A stretch of DNA of 64,000 nucleotides, taken from Pseudomonadota bacterium. Lineage in GTDB: Bacteria > Pseudomonadota > Gammaproteobacteria > Steroidobacterales > Steroidobacteraceae. The notes beneath the pieces are model-generated. The model was not told the origin of the DNA, did no database searches, and worked only from the letters and a program-made list of their open reading frames with translations. Both the position numbers and the translations under genes were made by a program. Positions 37,832-45,975 of this stretch are shown in pieces (positions within the stretch are counted from its first letter, which is position 1; the number at the start of each line of letters is the position of its first letter). Where the stretch lies: assembly GCA_023417315.1 (NCBI GenBank), contig JAEZFW010000010.1:5877-69876 (forward strand), given 5' to 3'.

Positions 37832-39010
37832 TCAAACCAGCTCCACCGCCATTGCGGTCGCCTCGCCGCCGCCGATGCAGAGCGATGCGACACCGCGCTT
37901 CAAGTTGCGAGCTTTCAATGCGTGCAGCAGGGTCGTCATGATCCGCGCGCCGGTCGCGCCGATCGGATGTCCGAGCGCGCACGCACCGCCATTTACGTTC
38001 ACCTTCGCGTGATCGAGCTCGAGATCGTGCATCGCCGCCATCGTCACGCATGCAAATGCCTCGTTGATCTCGAATAGATCGACCTGCGAAGCCCTCCATC
38101 CCGCACGATCCAGCACAGATCGAATCGCGCCGACCGGCGCAGTCGTGAACCACTCGGGCGCTTGCGCGTGGCTCGTGTAGGAGACGATGCGCGCCAACGG
38201 CCTGAGACCGTGCGTTTTCACTGCGCGTCCGCTAGCCACGACCGCAACCGCGGCGCCGTCCGAAATTGAGGACGAGCTCGCGGCGGTGACGGTGCCGTCT
38301 TTGCTGAACGCAGGTTTCAGATTTGGGATCTTCGCGATGTCGCAGTTGAACGGTGTTTCATCCTTGTCCGCAATGCGCTCGCCTTTGCGATCCTTGATCG
38401 TGACCGCCGCGATTTCCTCTGCGAATGCGCCGGACTCGACGGCTCTTACGGCGCGACGCACGGATTCCGCTGCATACTCATCCTGCTGTGCGCGCGTAAA
38501 GCCGTACTTCTTCGCCGTGGCATCCGCAAACGTTCCCATGAGCTGGCCGTCGAAGGGGCTTTGCAGACCATCGAACAACATGTGATCGAGCAGCTCGGCA
38601 TGGCCCATTCGCAGACCGGAGCGCGCTTTCGGCAGTAGATAGGGCGCATTCGACATCGATTCGATGCCGCCGGCGAGAATGATATCCGCTGAGCCGGCAC
38701 GAATCTCGTCGCTGGCCATCATGAGCGCTTTGAGCGCGGAGCCGCACATCTTGTTGATCGTAGTGGCGGGCACGTCTTGGGGAACGCCTGCGCTCAATGC
38801 GGCCTGCCGAGCAGGTGCTTGGCCGATTCCTGCCATCAACACACATCCTAGAATGGTTTCTTGGATGCGTTCGGCTGCAAGACCGCTCGCGTCGATTGCG
38901 CCTCGTGCAGCTGCCGCGCCGAGCTGCGGAGCCGTCGCGCCGCTCAGGATGCCTTGGAATGCGCCGACTGGAGTGCGACGCGCCGCTACGATGTAAACGT
39001 CTTCGCTCAT
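37832..39010 (-). CDS. Acetyl-CoA C-acetyltransferase (thiolase)
   Basis: A 392-residue thiolase with the nucleophilic cysteine in NKMCGSALKA, GGIESMSNAPYLL, NVNGGACALGHPIGATGARI (histidine) and the second cysteine in LCIGGGEATAM. All catalytic residues are present. It probably cleaves acetoacetyl-CoA and/or 2-methylacetoacetyl-CoA, joining the HSD17B10-like dehydrogenase in isoleucine breakdown. It lies 73 bases after the leucine dehydrogenase gene on the same strand. A biosynthetic PhaA-type role cannot be excluded. Confidence 0.93.
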   Translation of the reverse strand: MSEDVYIVAARRTPVGAFQGILSGATAPQLGAAAARGAIDASGLAAERIQETILGCVLMAGIGQAPARQAALSAGVPQDVPATTINKMCGSALKALMMASDEIRAGSADIILAGGIESMSNAPYLLPKARSGLRMGHAELLDHMLFDGLQSPFDGQLMGTFADATAKKYGFTRAQQDEYAAESVRRAVRAVESGAFAEEIAAVTIKDRKGERIADKDETPFNCDIAKIPNLKPAFSKDGTVTAASSSSISDGAAVAVVASGRAVKTHGLRPLARIVSYTSHAQAPEWFTTAPVGAIRSVLDRAGWRASQVDLFEINEAFACVTMAAMHDLELDHAKVNVNGGACALGHPIGATGARIMTTLLHALKARNLKRGVASLCIGGGEATAMAVELV

Positions 39011-39083
39011 GATTGCTCGTCTCGTAAATCGCGCCTTCGAACGCAGCGATGTGATGATGAGAGATTCGACCGATACCTGACGC

Positions 39084-40166
39084 TCAAGTTCGCGCTGCGG
39101 CAGCGAGATACGGGAGCTTCGTCTGGCTGATGGAAGTGAGGCGCTGTTCCGCCAGAGTTTGGGCAGCCTGCCATGTCGGGATCTTCTCGCGTGCGGAGAG
39201 TTTCAGAATGCGCGAGATGATCTCGTGGATCCGCGCAACGCTACGCTGCGCGCGCGCCTCGCTGAATCCCTGCAGTTCGAGCGCGCTGCTCATCAAGCCG
39301 CCGGCGTTGATCGCGTAGTCCGGCGCATAGAGGATTCCGCGCCGTTCTAGCTCGGTCCCCAGCTCGTCGGATTCGAGCTGATTGTTGGCGCCGCCTGCCA
39401 CGATTTCGCAACGCAATCGAGGCAGCGTGTCTTCGTTGATCACCGCGCCCAATGCGCACGGCGAGAACACCGTCGCCTCGACATCGTATATCTGCGACAT
39501 CGGGACTGCTTCCGCCCCGAATTCATCCACGAGATGCTCCACTCGGTCTTCTGCGATGTCAGTGACGAAGACTTTCGCGCCCTCCGCGCGCAGCAGCTTG
39601 ACCAGGTGATAGCCCACTTGCCCCGCGCCCTGGACGGCAAAGCTGATCCGACTGAGGTTCGAGTGTCCAACCTTGAACTCCAGGCAGGCACGGAGGCCGT
39701 GCAATGTGCCAAGCGCAGTGAAACGCGAAGGATCGCCACTCCCGCCATTCGCTTCCGGCGCGCCGACGACGTGCGGAGTCTCTATACGAATGAGCTCCAT
39801 GTCATCGGCCGTCGTCCCGACATCTTCGCTCGCGATGTAGCGACCGCCGAGCGAATGGATGAATCGACCCAAGGCGCGAAACAAGGCTTCGCTCTTGTCG
39901 GTTTCAGGATTGCCCAACAGCACCGCTTTGGCACCGCCGATGTCGAGCCCGGCGATCGCGGCTTTGTGCGTCATCCCACGCGAATGCTTGAGGACGTCGC
40001 GGATGGCATCTGCTTCGCTTGCGTAGGGCCACATGCGCAAGCCGCCCAATGCAGGTCCAAGCACGGTGCTGTGGATCGCAATGACGCAGCGCAAGCCCGA
40101 TTCACGATGATGGAAGAAGACGACTTGTTCGTGTCCGAGCCGGCCCACTGTTTCGAACAGATTCAT
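39084..40166 (-). CDS. Leucine/branched-chain amino acid dehydrogenase
   Basis: NAD-dependent Glu/Leu/Phe/Val dehydrogenase family, 360 residues. Leucine-dehydrogenase-type features are the N-terminal FETVGRLGHEQVVFFHHRESGL, GPALGGLRMWPY and the lysine pair in SRGMTHKAAIAGLDIGGAKAV, then the Rossmann motif VQGAGQVGYHL. It deaminates leucine (and valine, isoleucine) to 2-oxo acids, the entry to the pathway continued by liuABC. A GAGG ribosome site precedes the ATG, and a TATACT lies further upstream. Phenylalanine dehydrogenase is a less likely alternative. Confidence 0.88.
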   Translation of the reverse strand: MNLFETVGRLGHEQVVFFHHRESGLRCVIAIHSTVLGPALGGLRMWPYASEADAIRDVLKHSRGMTHKAAIAGLDIGGAKAVLLGNPETDKSEALFRALGRFIHSLGGRYIASEDVGTTADDMELIRIETPHVVGAPEANGGSGDPSRFTALGTLHGLRACLEFKVGHSNLSRISFAVQGAGQVGYHLVKLLRAEGAKVFVTDIAEDRVEHLVDEFGAEAVPMSQIYDVEATVFSPCALGAVINEDTLPRLRCEIVAGGANNQLESDELGTELERRGILYAPDYAINAGGLMSSALELQGFSEARAQRSVARIHEIISRILKLSAREKIPTWQAAQTLAEQRLTSISQTKLPYLAAAART

Positions 40167-40251
40167 GCGCCCTCGCTTGGGTTGCGATGTCGATGGAAGT
40201 ATAGGGAAGCGAGGGAAGGGCCGGCCAGTCGGCGCGGATTTGTATGCAAAG

Positions 40252-40349
40252 CTGGAGTGACGGAGTGAGGAACTGAAGGAGTCGCGAGGTCGGAAGGCGA
40301 GCCGGGCTGCTCTTCTCTGACGTCGTTACTTCGTCACTCCGTCACTTTC
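40252..40349. repeat. PTR13: paired tandem-repeat element, unit GGAGTGAC
   Basis: The left arm (40252 to about 40295) has GGAGTGACGGAGTGAGG units. The right arm (40314-40349) is TCTGACGTCG to CTCCGTCACTTTC. Read on the minus strand, the right arm gives the last codons (KVTE) and TGA stop of the acyltransferase gene. Confidence 0.88.
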
Positions 40350-41107
40350 TCGCGAGCAGGGCTCGTGACCAAATCGGGTTCGCCTGCCACTGCTACGATG
40401 CGCGCGCGAGCGAGGTCGCGTGCTGCAGCGACCGCTTCGGCCGTGTTGCGATTTTCCATCGAGATCGAGGGCAGTACCTGGATGTCGATGCGACCGGGTC
40501 GAGGGATGTAGCGTGTGCTCGGCAGAATCTCGCGTGTACCGCGGATACAGATGGGAACCACCGGCAGCTTGGTTCGCGCAGCGATTGCGAAGGCGCCTGT
40601 ATGAAATTTGCCGACGCCGGGTTCAGCGAGGAAGGTGCCTTCCGGAAAGAAGGCGAGCGCTTGACCCGCGTCTGCGGCCTTGAGCAGACGCCGTGCATCC
40701 ATCCCGCCTGCATGACGATTGAAGCGATCCACGAACTCGGACCCGATGCGGCGCAGGAGCATGCCGGCGATTGGGATGCGACTGACTTCTTTCTTGATGA
40801 CGAAGCAGAAGCGCGCGGGGAGGCTTGCTTTCAAGACCACTCCATCGAGATAGCTTGCGTGATTGGCTACGACGACGCACGGTCCTTGCGGCAACAATTC
40901 GGCATCCAGCAGTCGAACTCGGATGAACGCAACGGTGAAGAAAAGGCCTGCCGTGACATGAGCGATGTGGCGCCGCGTCGCGATATCAAATGGCAACAAG
41001 ACGAGCGGAAAGGCGAGCAGGCTCAAGACGACGAAGACGCATACGGCGTAGATACCGTAGATGGCATGCAGGATTTCGCGACAGGCGCGCTTCAGGGAAA
41101 AGGGCAT
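40334..41107 (-). CDS. 1-acyl-sn-glycerol-3-phosphate acyltransferase family protein
   Basis: PlsC-family membrane acyltransferase, 257 residues from MPFSLKRACREILHAIYG at 41107; the frame extends to 41254 but that part is promoter-like sequence. A hydrophobic N-terminal segment (VCVFVVLSLLAFPLVLLPF) is followed by the HX4D motif NHASYLD, the FVDRF segment and FPEGT. It probably makes phosphatidic acid or modifies a related lipid in the inner membrane. Its C-terminal VTE and stop are contributed by PTR13. Confidence 0.86.
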   Translation of the reverse strand: MPFSLKRACREILHAIYGIYAVCVFVVLSLLAFPLVLLPFDIATRRHIAHVTAGLFFTVAFIRVRLLDAELLPQGPCVVVANHASYLDGVVLKASLPARFCFVIKKEVSRIPIAGMLLRRIGSEFVDRFNRHAGGMDARRLLKAADAGQALAFFPEGTFLAEPGVGKFHTGAFAIAARTKLPVVPICIRGTREILPSTRYIPRPGRIDIQVLPSISMENRNTAEAVAAARDLARARIVAVAGEPDLVTSPAREKVTE

Positions 41108-41203
41108 TGGTTGGCAGTTTGGGGGCGAGCCCGGCTCGCAAATAACATCAATCCGTCTGTTTTCTGTGAACTGGTTCTCTTTATGTAACGCCCGCCAGGG
41201 TTC

Positions 41204-41219
41204 TGTGATAACTGTCACG
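41204..41219. promoter_or_regulatory. CRP/Clp-like dyad in the plsC-xerD divergent region
   Basis: TGTGA-TAACTG-TCACG matches the CRP consensus TGTGA-N6-TCACA at nine of ten half-site bases. It lies 97 bases upstream of the acyltransferase start and 92 upstream of xerD. There is no other support, so this is a candidate only. Confidence 0.35.
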
Positions 41220-41310
41220 CCCGGGTTCGGACCCCCTCCGCATACTCCCGACACTCGCGCACGGAGCCGGTGCAGCGAACCTTAAGCCGGCTCGATGCAA
41301 ACTGCACACG

Positions 41311-42258
41311 ATGAGCACAGTCACGAAAGCAACAGTTTACTCGAGGACAGACGATGAGACGCCGGAGACTCCGTCGCTGGCTGCCATCGATCGATTTCTC
41401 GATGCCGTCTGGATGGAGCGCGGTCTGTCGCCGAACACGCTGTCGGCCTATCGCGCGGATCTGACGGCGCTCGATCGCTGGCTGCACGCGCGCGGCAGCT
41501 CGAGCGTGGCTGCGAAGCGTGCCGATCTACTCGCCTTCATTGCCTGGCGGGTTGAGTCGGGCGCTCGACCGAGGTCGACCGCCCGGCAACTGTCCAGCTT
41601 CCGCCGCTTCTATCGGTACCTCGTGCGCGATGGCGCGCTCAAAGAAGATCCGACCGCTCAGATCGCGATGCCCAAGATCGGCCGCTCGCTGCCGAAGTCG
41701 TTGACCGAAGAGGAAGTCGAGGCGCTTCTGAACGCGCCGCAGATCGAGGATCCGCTGGGCCACCGCGATCGCACCATGCTCGAAGTCTTGTATGCGACGG
41801 GCCTGCGCGTCTCCGAGCTCGTGAACCTGAAATCGAATCAGCTGAACATGAATCAGGGCGTCCTGCGCATCGTCGGCAAAGGCGATCGCGAACGTCTGAT
41901 CCCGCTCGGTGAAGAGGCGCTCGACTGGCTCCAGAAGTTCATGAATGGACCGCGGCTCGAGATCCTGCTGGAGCGGCAAACCGACTATCTGTTCCCGACA
42001 CGCCGGGGCGACCGCATGACCCGGCAAGCGTTCTGGCACATCATCAAGCGCTATGCGCAGAAGGCGGGCGTGCAAAAAGCGCTTTCGCCGCACACGCTGC
42101 GACACGCGTTTGCGACCCATCTGCTCAACCATGGCGCGGATCTGCGCGTCGTACAGATGTTGCTGGGCCACAGCGATCTATCCACGACGCAGATCTACAC
42201 GCACGTCGCACGCGAACGCATGAAAGAGCTGCACGCGCAGCATCACCCGCGCGGATAA
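41311..42258 (+). CDS. xerD: Site-specific tyrosine recombinase XerD
   Basis: Acts with XerC at dif to resolve chromosome dimers. The 315-residue protein has a SAM-like N-terminal domain (FLDAVWMERGLSPNTLSAYRADL) and a catalytic domain with the arginine in YATGLRVSELV, lysine in VGKGDRERLIPL, HTLRHAFATHLL, LLGHSDLSTTQIYTHV and the tyrosine nucleophile in that last block. XerD is preferred over XerC because dsbC follows directly, a common gammaproteobacterial order. No sign of a mobile element is seen around it. Confidence 0.94.
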   Translation: MSTVTKATVYSRTDDETPETPSLAAIDRFLDAVWMERGLSPNTLSAYRADLTALDRWLHARGSSSVAAKRADLLAFIAWRVESGARPRSTARQLSSFRRFYRYLVRDGALKEDPTAQIAMPKIGRSLPKSLTEEEVEALLNAPQIEDPLGHRDRTMLEVLYATGLRVSELVNLKSNQLNMNQGVLRIVGKGDRERLIPLGEEALDWLQKFMNGPRLEILLERQTDYLFPTRRGDRMTRQAFWHIIKRYAQKAGVQKALSPHTLRHAFATHLLNHGADLRVVQMLLGHSDLSTTQIYTHVARERMKELHAQHHPRG

Positions 42259-42383
42259 CTTCCCTCCGTTTCTCTTACTCCAGCTTGCGGTAGACTTCGG
42301 AAACTGAACTGGCGCCCCAGTTTCGCGTCCAATCGGCCGTATCCCCAACGCCAACCCGCCTCTTGAATACCTCTGGAGTGTCG

Positions 42384-43133
42384 ATGACCCGTTTGTGCAT
42401 CTCCCGTCTGTGCGTGTCGATGCTGCTCGCGATTACGAGTCTTGCGGCGCATTCCGCCGATCAGCCTGCCGCGAAAACCGATCCGCGGGCCACGATCGCG
42501 GCGAAGTTCCCCGGGATGTCGCCGGACGATGTGCGCCCCTCGAAAATCAAGGGCATGTACGAGGTCAGGATCGGTTCCGACAGTGCTTATGTCAGCGCAG
42601 ACGGAAAGTATGTGATCGCTGGCGACATGTACGATGTCGACACGCGTGTGAACATGACCGAGCAGTCGCGCGCGTCTGAGCGCCGCGCGGTCCTCGCGAA
42701 GCTGGATGAGCGCGACATGATCGTTTTCTCTCCGGCGAGCGCCAAACCGGAGCACACGATCACTGTCTTCACGGACGTCGATTGCGGGTATTGCCGCAAG
42801 CTCCACAGCGAGATCGATCAACTGACTCAGCTCGGTGTGCGTGTGCGTTATCTCGCCTATCCGCGCTCGGGCCCGAATTCGAGCGATTGGCGCAAAATGG
42901 AAGCGGTATGGTGCTCGAAAGACCGTAAGCAGGCGATCACGAAGGCGAAGCGGGGAGAGGACGTCAAGGCTGCCGATTGCGCGAGCACTCCGGTGGCCAA
43001 ACAGTTCGCACTCGGCGAGCAAATGGGTGTGCGCGGAACGCCTGCGATCTTCACCGTTGATGGCGACTACATCGGCGGCTATCTACCGCCGAGCGAGATG
43101 AAGAAGCAATTGGACGAGCTGAAGGCGGATTGA
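42384..43133 (+). CDS. dsbC: Thiol:disulfide interchange protein DsbC
   Basis: Periplasmic disulfide isomerase, 249 residues from the ATG at 42384, which has a GGAG ribosome site. A signal peptide ends near AAHSA (25), then come a DsbC dimerisation domain (SPDDVRPSKIKGMYEVRIG) and a thioredoxin fold with the active site Cys134-Gly-Tyr-Cys137 (DVDCGYCRKLH). Two more cysteines (AVWCSKD and AADCAST) match the structural disulfide of the family. GTPAIF carries the cis-proline. It follows xerD. Confidence 0.95.
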   Translation: MTRLCISRLCVSMLLAITSLAAHSADQPAAKTDPRATIAAKFPGMSPDDVRPSKIKGMYEVRIGSDSAYVSADGKYVIAGDMYDVDTRVNMTEQSRASERRAVLAKLDERDMIVFSPASAKPEHTITVFTDVDCGYCRKLHSEIDQLTQLGVRVRYLAYPRSGPNSSDWRKMEAVWCSKDRKQAITKAKRGEDVKAADCASTPVAKQFALGEQMGVRGTPAIFTVDGDYIGGYLPPSEMKKQLDELKAD

Positions 43134-43140
43134 GCGGAGG

Positions 43141-43220
43141 GAAGTTGCTGGTGGCTAGTGATGAGTGGTTAGTTAAGACGCGGTGCTGCTAACCCCTAGC
43201 CACTAAGAACTAACAACTTC
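43141..43220. repeat. PTR14: paired tandem-repeat element, unit GGCTAGTG/GGTTAGT
   Basis: The left arm (43141-43178) is GAAGTTGCTGGTGGCTAG-like. The right arm (about 43185-43220) is CTAACCCCTAGCCAC to ACAACTTC. The core is short. The final C (43220) is the last base of the fdxA TAG stop on the minus strand. Confidence 0.85.
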
Positions 43221-43543
43221 TATTTTTCCAGCAGCTTGATCTTATCCGGCTTGCCTTCCCATTCCTTGGCATCGGCAGGCGCTGGCTTCTTTTCCGTGAT
43301 CACGGGCCACGCCTTCGCGAGCTCCGCGTTGATCTGCTTGAACTGTTCCTGGCCTGCCGGCAGCTCTTCTTCAGAGTAGATCGCTTCGACGGGACACTCG
43401 GGTTCGCATAGCGTGCAGTCGATGCATTCGTCCGGATCGATCACCAGGAAGTTCGGGCCTTCGTGAAAACAATCGACCGGGCACACCTCCACGCAGTCGG
43501 TGTACTTGCACTTGATACAGTTTTCGGTGACGACGAAGGTCAT
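43220..43543 (-). CDS. fdxA: 7Fe ferredoxin (3Fe-4S/4Fe-4S), FdxA type
   Basis: A 107-residue ferredoxin beginning TFVVTENCIKCKYTDCVEVCPVDCF. Cys9, Cys17 and Cys50 fit the 3Fe-4S site and Cys21, Cys40, Cys43 and Cys46 the 4Fe-4S site, as in Azotobacter-type ferredoxin I. The C-terminal extension (about 55-107) is typical. The redox partner is unknown. The stop overlaps the edge of PTR14. Confidence 0.94.
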   Translation of the reverse strand: MTFVVTENCIKCKYTDCVEVCPVDCFHEGPNFLVIDPDECIDCTLCEPECPVEAIYSEEELPAGQEQFKQINAELAKAWPVITEKKPAPADAKEWEGKPDKIKLLEK

Positions 43544-43669
43544 CGGCAGACTCCGGAGAAATCGCTGTGTGCCGCGGTCGAGGTGCCGCTTGGGGGCGCA
43601 ATTGTGCCAAACGGCGTTTCGATTAGCGAGGCGGAAGCGTTATGGCCACATGAAAAAGTGCGCGCACGC

Positions 43670-44221
43670 TCACGCAGTTAGAGGCTTCTCCCGCCAATCG
43701 ATGTCTTTGAAGTGCATGCGCTCGAGCCCTTCACGACGGTCCTCGAGGTATCTGCGCAGCGCGAATTCGACGCTCAAGAAGGCAATCTCGGACCATGGGA
43801 TATCAGCTTCGTCATATAGAGCTGTCTCGAGACTCTCGGGACCCACTCCGAACGCGGGTGTTTTCAAGGTCGCACGGAACATGATGTGGACCTGATTCGC
43901 GCGCAAGACATTGACGATCGCCAGTAACGAGCCGATTTCTACGCTCGCGAGCGCTTCTTCGATCGCCTCGCGTGCGGCCGCGTTCTGCACGGACTCGCCG
44001 TTCTCCATGAACCCTGCCGGGATCGTCCAGTACCCGAGGCGCGGTTCGATCGCCCGCTTGCACAGTAGGATCTTGCCCTCGGTCTCGATCACACACCCGG
44101 CGATGATGCGCGGGTTCTGATAGTGAATCGTTCCACACGCGGGGCAGACGAAGCGGGGCAGGTGATCGCCTTCGGGGATCTTGACGACGACCGGCTTACC
44201 GCAGGCGGAACAGAAGTTCAT
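43670..44221 (-). CDS. Nudix hydrolase with N-terminal zinc ribbon
   Basis: A 183-residue protein with a zinc ribbon (Cys4, Cys7, Cys26, Cys29) and a Nudix domain. The Nudix box reads GFMENGESVQNAAAREAIEEAL, with the REAIEE core intact but leucine where the consensus has glycine near the end. The zinc ribbon plus Nudix arrangement resembles NudC-like NADH/ADP-ribose pyrophosphatases, although the NudC SQPWPFPxS signature is absent, so the substrate is open. It lies between fdxA and PTR15. Confidence 0.85.
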   Translation of the reverse strand: MNFCSACGKPVVVKIPEGDHLPRFVCPACGTIHYQNPRIIAGCVIETEGKILLCKRAIEPRLGYWTIPAGFMENGESVQNAAAREAIEEALASVEIGSLLAIVNVLRANQVHIMFRATLKTPAFGVGPESLETALYDEADIPWSEIAFLSVEFALRRYLEDRREGLERMHFKDIDWREKPLTA

Positions 44222-44224
44222 GAG

Positions 44225-44344
44225 GAAGCGGTTAGGGGCTAGCGGTTAGTGGTTAGTCAGAACACACATACGAACCGAAGTGGCTCGCTTGCGGTTCAGT
44301 CCGCGTCTCAGACTAACCGCTAACCGCTAACCGCTAACCACTTC
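44225..44344. repeat. PTR15: paired tandem-repeat element, unit GCGGTTA
   Basis: The left arm (44225-44261) is GAAGCGGTTAGGGGCTAGCG-like, ending GTCAGA. The right arm (about 44306-44344) is CAGAC and four CTAACCG/CTAACCA units ending CTTC. It lies between the Nudix gene and tRNA-Leu, in the same class as PTR1. Confidence 0.9.
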
Positions 44345-44350
44345 AAGAGT

Positions 44351-44437
44351 TGGTGCCGGTGGAGGGAATCGAACCCACACTCTGTTGCCAGAACCGGATT
44401 TTGAGTCCGGCGCGTCTACCAGTTCCGCCACACCGGC
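44351..44437 (-). tRNA. tRNA-Leu (anticodon CAA)
   Basis: On the minus strand the gene starts GCCGGTGTGGCGGAACTGG and ends CCACCGGC plus an encoded CCA. The anticodon stem CCGGA/TCCGG encloses the loop CTCAAAA, giving anticodon CAA for UUG codons. The long variable arm is typical of class II tRNA-Leu, and the TTCGATTC T-loop is intact. Length with CCA is 87 bases. Confidence 0.96.
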
Positions 44438-44662
44438 GAGGGGGCGCAAGTATAGACGGTGTCACAGGCCTACTGGCAACTGGTCGCTCGCGAGTGACCG
44501 ACCGCGCGTATCCGCACGGGCCGGCGCGCGCAATCAACGGCCGGAAATATCGCCGTCTCGGTTGCCGATTTCCGAACTCTCGCGTCCCGATCTCCTCATT
44601 CCGTATACACGCTGCTCGCAGTATCGTTCTGAAGAATCTACGAACACTTGGGGGAGAACAGT

Positions 44663-45826
44663 ATGGATTTTCAGTTGAGCGATGAGCAGCAGATGATGCA
44701 ATCCGTCGCCCGAGAGTTCGCGCAGGCGGAAGTGGCACCGATCGCGGCGAAGTTCGATGCCTCGGGTGAGTTTCCCTTCGAGACGATTCGCAAAGCAGGC
44801 GAGCTCGGTTTCATGGGTGTCGAGGTGCCGGCGGAATACGGCGGTGCTGGGCTCGATGCAATCAGTTACGTGCTCATGATGGAGGAAGTCGCGGCCGCCG
44901 ATGCGGCACACTCCACGATCATCTCTGTAAACAACTCGCTCTATTGCGGCGGAATCCTCAAGTTCGGCACCGAGGATCAGAAACAGAAATACGTCCGTCC
45001 AATCGCCTCGGGCGAGTCGATCGGTGCGTATGGACTGACAGAGCCTCAATCGGGATCCGATGCCGCGAATATGCGCACTCGAGCGACGCGCTCATCCGAT
45101 GGCAGGCATTACGTCATCAACGGCAAAAAGTCTTGGATCACGTCCGGACCGGTCGCGGACTATCTCCTGCTGTTCGCTATCACGGATCCCGAGAAGCGCT
45201 CGCGCGGTATTTCTGCGTTCATCCTCGACTGCAAAGCGCCGGGATTCGTGCGCGGAAAGACAGAACCCAAGCTCGGCATCCGAGCCTCGGCAACGTGCGA
45301 GATCGAGCTCATCGACTATCGTTGCCCGGTCGAGAATCGCCTGGGAGAAGAGGGCGGGGGTTTCGGCATCGCCATGCAGATGCTCGATTCGGGTCGCATT
45401 GGCATCGCTGCTCAAGCAGTCGGTATCGCGCGCGCGGCTTACGAGGCCTCGTTGAGCTATGTCAAAGAGCGCAAGGCGTTCGGCGCGCCCATCGGCAGCT
45501 TCCAGATGATTCAGCAAAAGCTCGCAGATATGAAATGCCGGCTCGATGCTGCTCACTTGCTCACGCTGCGCGCCGCATGGGCCAGGCAGCAATCGAAGGT
45601 CGATGGACGGCGCTACACGCTCGAAGGTTCGATCGCAAAGCTTACAGCCTCGGAGACGGCGATGTTCTGCGCCCACGCGGCCGTGCAGATTCATGCCGGT
45701 ATGGGCTATTCGAAAGAGCTGCCCATCGAACGCTACTTCCGCGATGCCAAGATCACGGAAATCTACGAAGGCACGAGCGAGATCCAGCGGATGGTGATCG
45801 CGAGGCAAGAGACGGGACTTCGATAG
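44663..45826 (+). CDS. Short/branched-chain acyl-CoA dehydrogenase
   Basis: A 387-residue FAD acyl-CoA dehydrogenase from MDFQLSDEQQMMQSVAREFA, preceded by the ribosome site GGGGGAGAA. AYGLTEPQSGSD and the catalytic glutamate in ITEIYEGTSEIQRMVI mark the short-chain/2-methylbutyryl type, unlike the IVD-type placement in liuA. 2-methylbutyryl- or isobutyryl-CoA from isoleucine or valine is a plausible substrate given the neighbouring breakdown genes; butyryl-CoA is the alternative. Confidence 0.92.
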   Translation: MDFQLSDEQQMMQSVAREFAQAEVAPIAAKFDASGEFPFETIRKAGELGFMGVEVPAEYGGAGLDAISYVLMMEEVAAADAAHSTIISVNNSLYCGGILKFGTEDQKQKYVRPIASGESIGAYGLTEPQSGSDAANMRTRATRSSDGRHYVINGKKSWITSGPVADYLLLFAITDPEKRSRGISAFILDCKAPGFVRGKTEPKLGIRASATCEIELIDYRCPVENRLGEEGGGFGIAMQMLDSGRIGIAAQAVGIARAAYEASLSYVKERKAFGAPIGSFQMIQQKLADMKCRLDAAHLLTLRAAWARQQSKVDGRRYTLEGSIAKLTASETAMFCAHAAVQIHAGMGYSKELPIERYFRDAKITEIYEGTSEIQRMVIARQETGLR

Positions 45827-45928
45827 GGCCAACTGGCTAGCCGGCCGACTGGCTACTGGCCGGAGAATGTGCAGGGAAGGCATTCTTCTGACCAGTGGCC
45901 AGTGGCCAGTGGCCAGTGAGCCAGCGGC
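45827..45928. repeat. PTR16: paired tandem-repeat element, unit GGCCAGT
   Basis: The left arm (45827-45865) is GGCCAACTGGCTAG- and CTGGCTACTGGCC-like and begins at the base after the acyl-CoA dehydrogenase stop. The right arm (45886-45928) starts TTCTGACC and has four CAGTGGC units. Its class is shared with PTR7. Confidence 0.88.
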
Positions 45929-45975
45929 CTTGCACCTGCGACCCTTCGCCCACGTGCCGCATCTAAGTAATCACG

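Noticed and set aside
41311..42258. Integrase of a genomic island
   Set aside because: Sequence and the xerD-dsbC order fit housekeeping XerD. There are no attachment-site repeats or cargo genes, and the nearest tRNA is 2 kb away beyond ordinary genes.
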